Notes under the pieces: model-generated
Databases searched by the model: none
Seen by the model: the letters and a program-made list of their open reading frames with translations, nothing else
What the model was told of the DNA's origin: nothing
Origin: an uncultured Prevotella sp.
GTDB taxonomy: Bacteria > Bacteroidota > Bacteroidia > Bacteroidales > Bacteroidaceae
Direction: 5' to 3'
DNA length: 10,094 nt
Assembly: GCA_900542795.1 (NCBI GenBank)
Contig: UQPD01000095.1
Coordinates: 1 to 10,094 of the forward strand
Translations under genes and position numbers: made by a program
Shown: positions 1 through 6,626 of the stretch, piece after piece
Layout of the letters: each line of letters opens with the position of its first letter
Numbering within the stretch: position 1 is the stretch's first letter

Positions 1-68
1 AACGGCTGTTCGCCTAGGCCCAATTGCACACCTACGGCGTGCGTAGTTTGGTTTTGTTGCATACGGAA
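1..68. other. Intergenic edge sequence, no gene seen
   Basis: No convincing coding region is visible between the window edge and the repeat element. Two short stems overlap and exclude each other: 11-18 with 31-39 (8 bp, one bulge) and 32-36 with 42-46 (5 bp). A T-rich stretch follows the second on the plus strand (47-58), so a weak terminator for a gene left of the window is possible but unproven. Confidence 0.3.
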
Positions 69-154
69 ACCAGGCATGAGAGTGAGGGGAGCTTGTCTCC
101 CCTCACTCTCATGCCTGGCTACCTTATATCACCCCTAACGGGGTGAGGATGGCG
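69..154 (-). repeat. Intergenic structured repeat, copy 1 (minus orientation)
   Basis: Read on the minus strand, this element starts with CGCCATCCTCACCCC, forms a small 7-bp hairpin (129-135 with 140-146), continues through GATATAAGGTAGCCAGG, and ends in a perfect 22-bp stem (70-91 with 97-118) closed by a 5-nt loop. A 25-nt core at 106-130 matches copy 2 (6568-6592) with one difference. The element lies 57 nt downstream of the sulfatase stop codon and in the same orientation as that gene. Only three U residues follow the stem, so as an intrinsic terminator it is weaker than copy 2. No open reading frame is present. It could be a REP-like or MITE-like element, a 3' UTR structure or a terminator cassette. 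Confidence 0.8.
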
Positions 155-210
155 TGTAAAATTCTTGATAATTCTATCAAATATTATGCAGAAAAATTGC
201 GAATTTTAAT

Positions 211-1755
211 TTACTTCATGTTATTAAGCTTGATGGCATCTTGATCGTCGTACTGCTTTTGAAGGCGAACAAGTTCCTTCATAAGGCGAGCGGTAATCTT
301 TTCGGTGCCAGGTTTGCCATAGATGTTGTGCATCTCGTGTGGGTCGTTGTTAAGGTTGTAGAGCTCCCAACGGTTGATGTCGTTGTAGAAGTGCATAAGT
401 TTGTAACCATCTGAGCTACGAACACCATAGTGACGCTTCACGGCATGTTCTGCGGGATATTCGTAGTAGTGGTAGTATAAGCTCTTGCGCCAATTCTTGG
501 GATGCTTGCCTTGAAGCAAAGGCAAAAGACTCTTACCTTGGATGTCGGCAGGAATAGGAGCACCAGCTAACTGAAGGAATGTAGGAGCATAGTCGATGTT
601 CTGAACCATCTCTTTGATGTCGCCACGGGTTTTGAAGCCCTTGGGAAGACGCATAACGAGAGGTGTATTGAATGACTCTTCATACATGAAACGCTTGTCA
701 AACCAACCATGTTCGCCCATGTAGAAACCTTGGTCTGAGGTGTAAACCACGAGCGTAGAGTCGAGCAAACCTGCTGTTTTAAGGTAATCGAGCGTACGAC
801 CAATGTTATCGTCGAGTGACTTAACCACCTTAGCGTAGTCGCGCATGTAACGTTGATACTTAAACTCGGCAAGTGCTTTACCAGTGAGGTGACGGCGATT
901 AAAGTCGAGTGTTAATGAATCGTAGAAGTAATCGTATTCTGCACGGTCGCGACTATCAAGACGACCAATCATGTTTGTGTAGTTAGGGGTGAGAAGTGTG
1001 TTAGCTCCTGGCGTATACATCTTCGTGTCATACACAATGTCCATGTGCTTGTCAATCTGCATCTCGGCAGTTTTTGCAGCATCACGTCCTTCATAGTCGT
1101 CATAGAAGTTCTCGGGCATAGCGAAGGTCTTGTCTTCATATTCACGGAGATACTTCAGTTCGGGCAACCAGTTGCGGTGGCAAGCTTTGTGGTGGATAAA
1201 GAGAATAAAGGGCTTCGATTTGTCGCGCTTATGCTCCATCCAGTCAATCGCCTTATCCGTAACAATGTTGGTAACATATCCCTTTTCGCGTGTTTGGCTA
1301 CCATCCATATTGATAAAGTTGGGGTTGTAGTAGTCACCCTGAGCAGGAAGGATGTTGAAGTAGTCGAAACCCGTGGGAGTGCTTACCAAGTGCCACTTAC
1401 CAATAATGGCAGTTTGGTAACCAGCCTTTTGCATAAGCTTAGGCATTGTTTGTTGCGAACCATCAAAGATGCCGTGCTCGTTGTTAGTAAAACCATTCTT
1501 GTGACTGTGCTTACCTGTAATCATACAAGCACGGCTGGGACCTGAGAGGGAGTTAGCTACGAATGAGTTTACAAACTTTACGCCATCGGCAGCAATGCGG
1601 TCGAGGTTGGGTGTATTAACAAAGCGATTGTCATAGCAGCTCATCATTTGAGCTGTGTGGTCGTCGGTCATAATGTAGACCACGTTGTAGCGCTGTGCCT
1701 GACTTGCTACACTGGCAAGCATGGCAGGTGCAAAGATAAGAAGTGACTTTTTCAT
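211..1755 (-). CDS. Secreted Ser-type sulfatase, probable N-acetylglucosamine-6-sulfatase-like
   Basis: Arylsulfatase-superfamily hydrolase of 514 residues that removes sulfate esters from glycans. It begins with a signal peptide (residues 1-20, MKKSLLIFAPAMLASVASQA), so it acts in the periplasm or outside the cell. Asp31-Asp32 match the metal-binding pair near the N terminus. The sulfatase signature is S71-G-P-S-R75 followed by a TGKH segment, so the formylglycine precursor is Ser71, not Cys; such enzymes need an anSME-type radical-SAM maturase, which is not in this window. Asp341-Gln342 in SDQGFYMGEHGWFDKR match the second metal site, with Lys354 nearby. The C-terminal subdomain (about 430-500, with EYPAEHAVKRHYGVR and WELYNLNNDPHEMHN) resembles, from memory, the S1_11 group that includes GlcNAc-6-O-sulfatases of gut Bacteroides. 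Substrate is inference. There is no susC/susD partner beside it. The start at 1755 is fixed by the signal peptide. Confidence 0.88.
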   Translation of the reverse strand: MKKSLLIFAPAMLASVASQAQRYNVVYIMTDDHTAQMMSCYDNRFVNTPNLDRIAADGVKFVNSFVANSLSGPSRACMITGKHSHKNGFTNNEHGIFDGSQQTMPKLMQKAGYQTAIIGKWHLVSTPTGFDYFNILPAQGDYYNPNFINMDGSQTREKGYVTNIVTDKAIDWMEHKRDKSKPFILFIHHKACHRNWLPELKYLREYEDKTFAMPENFYDDYEGRDAAKTAEMQIDKHMDIVYDTKMYTPGANTLLTPNYTNMIGRLDSRDRAEYDYFYDSLTLDFNRRHLTGKALAEFKYQRYMRDYAKVVKSLDDNIGRTLDYLKTAGLLDSTLVVYTSDQGFYMGEHGWFDKRFMYEESFNTPLVMRLPKGFKTRGDIKEMVQNIDYAPTFLQLAGAPIPADIQGKSLLPLLQGKHPKNWRKSLYYHYYEYPAEHAVKRHYGVRSSDGYKLMHFYNDINRWELYNLNNDPHEMHNIYGKPGTEKITARLMKELVRLQKQYDDQDAIKLNNMK

Positions 1756-1828
1756 AGAAAGGTGTGTAGCCTGCGACTCTAAAGCTACTTAAAGTAAAAA
1801 AGCGAGCGAGGCTGTTTAAAGGGAATAT

Positions 1829-1880
1829 AAAAAGTCCCCACGTTATGTATTGGACTTATGTGAATACATAACGCAGGGGC
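1829..1880 (-). terminator. Hairpin with U-tract between glmM and the sulfatase
   Basis: The arms 1841-1851 and 1863-1873 pair perfectly (11 bp) around an 11-nt loop. After a small bulge, a further CCCC/GGGG clamp pairs (1836-1839 with 1876-1879). On the minus strand the stem is followed by ACTTTTTATA (U-tract at 1829-1833). It most simply ends glmM transcription, about 85 nt past the stop codon. The possible -7 box at 1910-1917 lies upstream of it, so it could also be an attenuator in a sulfatase leader. Confidence 0.65.
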
Positions 1881-1898
1881 TAAGTGTGTTTTTATTTT

Positions 1899-1950
1899 AA
1901 GTAGGTGTTCAAAAATAAGACTTACTGATAGTATAAAAGAATACCTACTT
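1899..1950. repeat. Inverted repeat built from the TAAGTAGGTRTTC motif
   Basis: AAGTAGGTGTTC (1899-1910) and GAATACCTACTT (1939-1950) pair over 12 bp with one G-U, enclosing 28 nt. No U-tract follows on the minus strand. The structure starts just past the glmM stop codon. The same motif occurs at 6682-6693. Confidence 0.6.
1910..1917 (-). promoter_or_regulatory. Possible -7 box for the sulfatase
   Basis: The minus strand reads TATTTTTG, fitting the Bacteroidetes TAnnTTTG -7 consensus. No good TTTG -33 box sits 19-21 nt upstream, and the region is AT-rich, so a chance match is quite possible. If used, the transcript would run through the hairpin at 1836-1879 before reaching the sulfatase start at 1755. 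Confidence 0.3.
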
Positions 1951-1962
1951 TGGGGTAAGGAA

Positions 1963-3363
1963 TTAGCTCTTCTTCTGTGTCATGTTATAGACGATGTCCA
2001 TAATCTGCTTACCGAGTGCGTCAGCCTCTTCCATGGTGTGAGCCTCAGAGTAAACACGGATGATAGGTTCGGTGTTACTCTTGCGGAGGTGTACCCATTT
2101 GTCGGCAAAGTCAATCTTAACACCGTCAATGTCTGTAACTTGCTCGTCCTTGTAGAGTTCCTTAACCTTCTGCAGAATGCCGAAGATGTCGGTAGTAGGA
2201 TCGAGGTCGATACGATTCTTGGCAATGTAGTATTGAGGCAATGAATCGCGGAGTTCAGTAGCACGCATACCCGTCTTAGCCAAATAAGTAAGGATAAGAG
2301 CAATACCTACGAGAGCATCGCGACCAGAGTGAGCAGCAGGATAGATAACACCACCATTACCTTCACCACCAATAACGGCACCTGTTTCCTTCATCTTGGT
2401 AACAACGTTAACCTCACCTACGGCAGCAGCAGCGTAGTTGCAACCATACTTTTCGGTAACATCGCGCAAACCACGGCTTGAAGAAAGGTTTGATACGGTA
2501 GGACCAGGTGTATGCTTCAATACATAGTCAGCACAAGCCACAAGGGTATTCTCCTCGCCAAACATAGTACCATCTTCGCAAACAAGTGCAAGACGATCTA
2601 CATCGGGGTCAACTACAATACCAAGGTCATGACGACCCTTACGGAGCAAGTTGCGAATTTCGCTAAGGTTTTGCTTCAAAGGTTCAGGGTTGTGAGCAAA
2701 GTTACCTGTAGGTTCAGTGTTAAGACCAGTAACCGAGGTTACACCAAGCTGACCAAGGAGTTTAGGCATGATGATACCACCAACCGAGTTAACAGCATCA
2801 AGGGCTACAGTGAAGTGTGCACGACGGATAGCATCGATGTCAACGAGCTCAAGGTCTTTAACCATCTCGATGTGACGTTGGTCGTAGCTAAGGTTCTTAG
2901 TGTAGCAACCCAAGCAGTCAACATCAGCAAACTCAAAGTTGCAGTTGTTGGCAAGGCGTACTACCTCCGAAGCTTCTGCAGGAGGAAGGAATTCACCTTT
3001 CTCGTTAAGGAACTTAAGAGCGTTCCACTGACGAGGGTTGTGACTTGCAGTGATGATGATACCGCCACAAGCGTGTTCCATAGTTACGGCAATCTCTGTG
3101 GTAGGAGTTGAAGCCAAACCTATGTTTACAACGTCGAAGCCCATGCTCATGAGGGTGCCACATACGCAGTGACTTACCATTTCGCCAGAGATACGGGCGT
3201 CACGACCTACTACGATTTTACGACGGAAAGAACGGCTCACTACGTTTTCGCGTAATGCTGCAAATGCCGATACCGACTTAGCGATGTCTACAGGATTAAG
3301 CGTATCGCCTGTGCGGCCGCCAATGGTGCCGCGGAAGCCTGAGATGGATTTAATAAGTGTCAT
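1963..3363 (-). CDS. glmM: Phosphoglucosamine mutase
   Basis: Alpha-D-phosphohexomutase family protein of 466 residues. It converts glucosamine-6-phosphate to glucosamine-1-phosphate, the step before UDP-GlcNAc for peptidoglycan and lipid A. Visible family marks in order: N-terminal SGFRGTIGG (8-16); the phosphoserine loop TASHNP with catalytic Ser107; the Mg2+ loop DPDVDRL (252-258) with Asp252, Asp254 and Asp256; the sugar-binding loop GEGNGG around Glu334; and the phosphate-binding loop SNTEP (429-433). Length is normal for GlmM. A phosphomannomutase or phosphoglucomutase role cannot be excluded from motifs alone, but the GEGNGG loop and overall sequence fit what is annotated as GlmM in Bacteroidales. 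The start ATG sits about 56 nt downstream of the expected transcription start of a promoter-like site, and no Shine-Dalgarno sequence is seen. It appears to be transcribed alone. Confidence 0.88.
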   Translation of the reverse strand: MTLIKSISGFRGTIGGRTGDTLNPVDIAKSVSAFAALRENVVSRSFRRKIVVGRDARISGEMVSHCVCGTLMSMGFDVVNIGLASTPTTEIAVTMEHACGGIIITASHNPRQWNALKFLNEKGEFLPPAEASEVVRLANNCNFEFADVDCLGCYTKNLSYDQRHIEMVKDLELVDIDAIRRAHFTVALDAVNSVGGIIMPKLLGQLGVTSVTGLNTEPTGNFAHNPEPLKQNLSEIRNLLRKGRHDLGIVVDPDVDRLALVCEDGTMFGEENTLVACADYVLKHTPGPTVSNLSSSRGLRDVTEKYGCNYAAAAVGEVNVVTKMKETGAVIGGEGNGGVIYPAAHSGRDALVGIALILTYLAKTGMRATELRDSLPQYYIAKNRIDLDPTTDIFGILQKVKELYKDEQVTDIDGVKIDFADKWVHLRKSNTEPIIRVYSEAHTMEEADALGKQIMDIVYNMTQKKS

Positions 3364-3425
3364 AGATGTATGTTGTAACTGTATATATGTTTTGTATGTA
3401 TTTACTACATGCTTCTTAGAGCTTT

Positions 3426-3456
3426 CAAAGTTAGCCGTTTTCGGTGGCAGAAAAAA
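3426..3456 (-). promoter_or_regulatory. Probable glmM promoter
   Basis: The minus strand carries TAACTTTG at 3433-3426, an exact TAnnTTTG -7 box. TTTT at 3456-3453 lies 19 nt upstream as a three-of-four match to the TTTG -33 box. The predicted leader is roughly 55 nt. Confidence 0.55.
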
Positions 3457-3590
3457 GAAAAAAACCGTTTTTTTTATGCCTTTTTCTTCATTTTATAATG
3501 AGGTAAGGGTATAGGCAGGGAATATTGGGGACTTTTTGGCTGATTTGTCGGAATGGTGTGGATAAGTTCTTTTAAATGCCTACTTACTTT
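3457..3590. other. Spacer between glmM promoter and murI terminator
   Basis: Part of the 306-nt gap between glmM and murI. It is A/T-run rich at 3450-3490 and contains a degenerate copy of the spacer motif on the minus strand (AAGTAGGCATTT, 3585-3574, 10 of 12 matches to the 6682-6693 copy). No gene or RNA is recognised. Confidence 0.4.
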
Positions 3591-3649
3591 GCAAAAACAA
3601 GTTCGCTCTGCGAAGCTATAATATGTATGCTTCGCAGAGCGAACTCGTT
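3591..3649 (-). terminator. Intrinsic terminator of the skp-murI operon
   Basis: The arms 3600-3616 and 3629-3645 form a perfect 17-bp stem around a 12-nt loop. Past one mismatch, three more pairs form (3596-3598 with 3647-3649). On the minus strand the stem is followed by TTGTTTTTGC, so it fits termination 20-75 nt after the murI stop codon. On the plus strand it is also followed by CTTTTTATTT, so it could work both ways, although no plus-strand gene precedes it here. Confidence 0.8.
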
Positions 3650-3669
3650 CTTTTTATTTAGAAATGCAA

Positions 3670-4512
3670 CTATCGTAATTCAATTTGTTCAGATTGCACA
3701 TTTTGGTGCATAAACATGGCAGCACTTTGGTTAAACTTCTCTGTGCTTTCAGTGGTGAGATACTTGCACGTGCCACCTTGCGAAAGCTTTTGTCGCAATT
3801 CATCATGACGTTCAAGATATTGCTGCAAGGAGGCAGCCACATATTCGCCTTGTGGCACAATGCGTACACCAGGAGGTGTGTATTTTAAAATCTTGTTCAT
3901 CAACAAGGGGTAGTGTGTGCAGCCCAATATTAAAGTGTCAATTTGGGGGTCGAGTCGCAAGATGCCTTCAATGCGCTTCTTTACAAAATAATCAGCCCCA
4001 GGAGAGTCAAACTCAAAGTTTTCAACCAAGGGAACCCACATGGGGCAAGCCAGTCCTGTAACCGTAATGTCGGGCCACAACTTGTGTAACTCAAGCGTGT
4101 ATGAACCCGAGTTAACCGTGCCTTGTGTGGCAAGCAAACCAATGTGGCGTGAGTGAGAGAGCGGACCTACGGCTTCAACCGTAGGACGTATAACGCCCAA
4201 CACACGACGTGAAGGGTCGAGCTTAGGAAGATCGACCTGCTGAATCGTGCGCAAGGCTTTGGCTGATGCCGTGTTACATGCTAATATCACAAGTTGACAA
4301 CCCTGTTCAAAAAGGGCTTGCACAGCTTGCAGCGTGTAACGATAAATGATATCAAACGAGTGAGAACCATAAGGAGCACGCGCATTGTCGCCTAAGTAGA
4401 TGTAGTCGTATTGAGGCAGCATCTGTCTTATTTGGCGCAAGATGGTGAGACCGCCATAACCGCTGTCAAACACACCAATACGAGCTTGTCTTGTAGGGAT
4501 GGGTGTAAGCAT
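3670..4512 (-). CDS. murI: Glutamate racemase
   Basis: Cofactor-independent racemase of 280 residues that makes D-glutamate for peptidoglycan in the cytoplasm. Family marks: N-terminal IGVFDSGYGG with Asp16; LGDNARAPYG (40-49); the first catalytic cysteine Cys79 in ACNTAS; and the second, Cys198, in GCTHYPLL. The two-cysteine pair is what the Asp/Glu racemase family uses for opposite-face proton transfer, and both are intact. Length is normal. The start at 4512 lies 35 nt after the stop of the upstream OmpH/Skp gene, with no promoter-like box in the gap, so the two are probably co-transcribed. OmpH-then-murI is a familiar order in Bacteroidetes. Regulation would then follow the promoter near 5162-5192. 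Confidence 0.95.
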   Translation of the reverse strand: MLTPIPTRQARIGVFDSGYGGLTILRQIRQMLPQYDYIYLGDNARAPYGSHSFDIIYRYTLQAVQALFEQGCQLVILACNTASAKALRTIQQVDLPKLDPSRRVLGVIRPTVEAVGPLSHSRHIGLLATQGTVNSGSYTLELHKLWPDITVTGLACPMWVPLVENFEFDSPGADYFVKKRIEGILRLDPQIDTLILGCTHYPLLMNKILKYTPPGVRIVPQGEYVAASLQQYLERHDELRQKLSQGGTCKYLTTESTEKFNQSAAMFMHQNVQSEQIELR

Positions 4513-4547
4513 TATTGGGGAATTTAAACCAAATGGTTAATTGAAGA

Positions 4548-5093
4548 TTACTGACCTTGACCTTGCGAGAGCTGAGCAAGTTTTTCCTTTACAGCCTCCG
4601 TAGCATCTTCGCCAACTGTTGGGTTAATAAAGGGGTAATCACCTTTAGCCGTGTTTAAGACATATTCGTAGCCACGTTCCAAACCTACAGCCTGAATAGC
4701 CTTGTTCAGTTTGTGGCGAATAGGTTGCAACAACTGTTCGTGTGTAGTACGCAGCAAAGAATCAGCCTGTTGGCGATAAGCCATGCCACGTTCAAGCGAT
4801 TGTTGCAAGTCTATCTGACGTTTCGTAAGAATGTTTTGTGTAAACTGCTTTTGTCCTGCTAAGAATTCAGCATAACGACGACGAAAATCTTGTTCGTTAT
4901 ATTCAGTCTCAGCTTTATACTTATCGCGCAACTGTTGCATGCTTGCTTCAACTTGTGCATATTCGGGCAAAGTGCAGAGCAAAGAGTCTGCGTTGAGATA
5001 GCCAAACTTTACAGTGCTTTGGGCATTGGCGCTAACACCCAGAACAATAAAGAGCGCAAGGAGCGCACAACGTAAGTTTTTAAAGTATTTCAT
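4548..5093 (-). CDS. skp: OmpH/Skp-family periplasmic chaperone
   Basis: Small secreted protein of 181 residues in the OmpH (Skp) family, which holds unfolded outer-membrane proteins in the periplasm on their way to the BAM complex. Residues 1-24 (MKYFKNLRCALLALFIVLGVSANA, ending at a likely signal-peptidase I site before Gln25) form a signal peptide. The mature part opens with KFGYLNADSLL, typical of Bacteroidetes members, continues as a charged, Gln-rich helical stretch suited to the coiled-coil arms, and ends with the conserved C-terminal region around YEYVLNT and PFINPTVGEDAT. An ATG further upstream in frame (5159) was rejected because it would bury the signal peptide and sits at the predicted transcription start. 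In many Bacteroidetes bamA and a second ompH copy precede this gene; here the upstream neighbour is divergent mdh. Confidence 0.88.
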   Translation of the reverse strand: MKYFKNLRCALLALFIVLGVSANAQSTVKFGYLNADSLLCTLPEYAQVEASMQQLRDKYKAETEYNEQDFRRRYAEFLAGQKQFTQNILTKRQIDLQQSLERGMAYRQQADSLLRTTHEQLLQPIRHKLNKAIQAVGLERGYEYVLNTAKGDYPFINPTVGEDATEAVKEKLAQLSQGQGQ

Positions 5094-5161
5094 ACAGATA
5101 AGTGTGTTACAAATGAGTGGATTGCCAACAATGTGATACATTGGGGTCGTATATTTCACGG

Positions 5162-5192
5162 CAAACTTACAGTTTTTAGTTGAAAGAGCGAA
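5162..5192 (-). promoter_or_regulatory. Probable promoter of the skp-murI operon
   Basis: The minus strand reads TAAGTTTG at 5169-5162, an exact TAnnTTTG -7 box. TTCG at 5192-5189 lies 19 nt upstream, three of four matches to the -33 TTTG. Transcription would begin near 5155, giving a leader of about 60 nt and favouring the start codon at 5093. Confidence 0.55.
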
Positions 5193-5306
5193 GTCATTGA
5201 CGCACGTTTTTTGATGATGTGTGCGTTTTTTGTCTCAAACAACCCCTTTCCCTACATAAAGGGAGAAGAAAAGTGCACATGTTTCAAAAAATTAAACCTC
5301 TCAGTG

Positions 5307-5336
5307 TTTTATAATTCGCGAAAGTTTGTAATTTTG
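5307..5336 (+). promoter_or_regulatory. Probable mdh promoter
   Basis: TAATTTTG at 5329-5336 matches the Bacteroidetes -7 box exactly. TTTT at 5307-5310 lies 18 nt upstream as an imperfect -33 box. The predicted start near 5343 leaves a leader of about 185 nt before the mdh ATG. About 115 bp separate it from the divergent skp -33 box. Confidence 0.6.
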
Positions 5337-5366
5337 CGGTGTGGAAAGTTGGCGCGTTCAGCTCAC

Positions 5367-5454
5367 ACTCCTTATATATATAGGTGTAAGCCTAAAAAGG
5401 TAGAAAAACCTCTTGTCTCGTGCAGAGCCAAATGCACCCCTATATAATAGGAGT
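5367..5454 (+). promoter_or_regulatory. Long-range stem in the mdh 5' leader
   Basis: ACTCCT (5367-5372) pairs with AGGAGT (5449-5454), and TATATAGG (5377-5384) pairs with CCTATATA (5439-5446), giving 14 pairs in two helices split by a small internal loop; a few further pairs are possible inside. The enclosed 54 nt contain small stems such as CCT/AGG at 5391-5400 and CTC/GAG near 5418-5426. The layout resembles a structured leader RNA but matches no riboswitch class that I recognise. Confidence 0.4.
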
Positions 5455-5527
5455 AGAAGAAAAAGCAGAGCGCACCCATACGCCTCAAAAAATAGTAAAC
5501 AACAATTTTTTTTATAGTAAAACTATT

Positions 5528-6520
5528 ATGGCATTTTTATCTAACGAAAAGCTTTTGATCGTCGGTGCCGGCGGTATGATTGGTTCAAACATGGTACAGA
5601 GCGCTTTGATGCTCGGTCTCACTCCTAACATCTGTCTTTACGATATCTACGAACCGGGTGTACACGGTGTGTTCGACGAAATCCAGCAGTGCGCTTTCCC
5701 CGGTGTAAACGTAACTTATACCGTTGATCCTAAAGAAGCCTTCACTGGTGCCAAGTATATCATCTCTTCAGGTGGTGCTCCCCGTAAGGATGGCATGACT
5801 CGCGAAGACTTGCTCAAGGGTAACTGTAAGATTGCTGCCGAATTCGGTGACAACATCAAGAAGTACTGCCCCGAGGTAGAACACGTTGTAGTTATCTTCA
5901 ACCCCGCTGACGTAACAGCCCTCACAGCTCTTATCCACTCAGGTTTGAAGCCCAACCAGCTTACTTCACTTGCAGCTCTCGACTCAACTCGTTTGCAGCA
6001 GGCTCTCGCCCTCGAATTTGGCGTACAGCAGGATAAGGTAACTGGTGCTCACACTTATGGTGGTCACGGCGAACAAATGGCAGTATTCGCATCACAGGTT
6101 AAGATTGATGGCAAGCCCCTTTCTGAAATGGGTCTTTCAGCTGAGCGTTGGGAAGAAATCAAGCACCACACCGTACAGGGTGGTTCAAACATCATCAAGC
6201 TTCGTGGTCGTAGCTCATTCCAGAGCCCTGCCTACAACGCTGTTAAGATGATTGAAGCTGCTATGGGTGGCGAACCCTTCACTTTGCCCGCAGGTTGCTA
6301 TGTAAACTGCGACAAGTTGGGTTACAAGAACGTAATGATGGCTATGCCTACTACCATCGACAAGACTGGTGTTCACTTCACTGCACCTCAGGGTACTGAA
6401 GAGGAAATGGCTTCACTCGCTAAGTCTTACGAACACCTTTGCAAGATGCGCGATGAAATCGTAGAACTCGGCATCGTTCCTGCTGTAGCAGATTGGACTA
6501 AGGAAAATCCTAACCTCTAA
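5528..6520 (+). CDS. mdh: Malate dehydrogenase
   Basis: NAD-dependent malate dehydrogenase of 330 residues (LDH/MDH superfamily) that interconverts malate and oxaloacetate in the cytoplasm; in Bacteroidales it serves the reductive branch towards fumarate and succinate. Motifs in order: Rossmann loop VGAGGMIG (12-19); substrate loop GGAPRKDGMTR (82-92), whose two arginines Arg86 and Arg92 fit malate rather than lactate; NPADVT (125-130); LDSTR (151-155) with the Asp152/Arg155 pair; and YGGHGE with catalytic His180. An in-frame GTG at 5420 and ATG at 5432 would add an N-terminal tail unlike the family and would lie inside the structured leader, so MAFLSNEK at 5528 is chosen. No Shine-Dalgarno sequence is seen; the start follows an AT-rich stretch. 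Transcription probably ends at the repeat hairpin at 6577-6632. Confidence 0.95.
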   Translation: MAFLSNEKLLIVGAGGMIGSNMVQSALMLGLTPNICLYDIYEPGVHGVFDEIQQCAFPGVNVTYTVDPKEAFTGAKYIISSGGAPRKDGMTREDLLKGNCKIAAEFGDNIKKYCPEVEHVVVIFNPADVTALTALIHSGLKPNQLTSLAALDSTRLQQALALEFGVQQDKVTGAHTYGGHGEQMAVFASQVKIDGKPLSEMGLSAERWEEIKHHTVQGGSNIIKLRGRSSFQSPAYNAVKMIEAAMGGEPFTLPAGCYVNCDKLGYKNVMMAMPTTIDKTGVHFTAPQGTEEEMASLAKSYEHLCKMRDEIVELGIVPAVADWTKENPNL

Positions 6521-6541
6521 TTTTTAGGTAAAAACATTTAC

Positions 6542-6626
6542 CGCTTCAGTATCACTCCATTGGGGGGGATATAAGGTAGCCAGGTATGAGAGAAGAGCAA
6601 TGTCTCCTAACTCTCATGCCTGGCTA
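6542..6626 (+). repeat. Intergenic structured repeat, copy 2 (plus orientation)
   Basis: This has the same layout as the element at 69-154: a degenerate first hairpin (CACTCC / GGGGGG, about 6552-6568), the core GATATAAGGTAGCCAGG (6568-6584), and a terminal stem in which 6577-6592 pairs with 6611-6626 (16 bp, one G-U at 6585/6618). The far part of the stem has drifted relative to copy 1, while the base is conserved. It lies 21 nt after the mdh stop codon, in the sense orientation. Confidence 0.8.

Noticed and set aside
69..154. CRISPR-like repeat or phage attachment site
   Set aside because: The copies are kilobases apart, lack regular spacers, differ in the distal stem, and no integrase or cas gene is present.
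1045..1545. Open frame of 166 codons on the plus strand
   Set aside because: It lies antisense and wholly inside the sulfatase gene, whose motifs are clear; the translation has no recognisable features and a low-complexity, Val-rich composition.
2512..3111. Open frame of 199 codons on the plus strand
   Set aside because: It is antisense inside glmM, including the active-site and metal-loop codons; the open length is explained by the opposite coding strand.
3591..3649. Insertion-sequence terminal inverted repeat
   Set aside because: The perfect 17-bp stem has a 12-nt loop, a flanking U-tract and sits just past a stop codon, which fits an intrinsic terminator better.
5094..5159. Longer Skp start at 5159
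   Set aside because: It would place 22 residues before a clean signal peptide and starts at about the predicted transcription start.
5420..5527. In-frame upstream extension of mdh from GTG 5420 or ATG 5432
   Set aside because: It adds up to 36 residues not typical of malate dehydrogenases, overlaps the structured leader, and the conserved N terminus begins at MAFLSNEK (5528).
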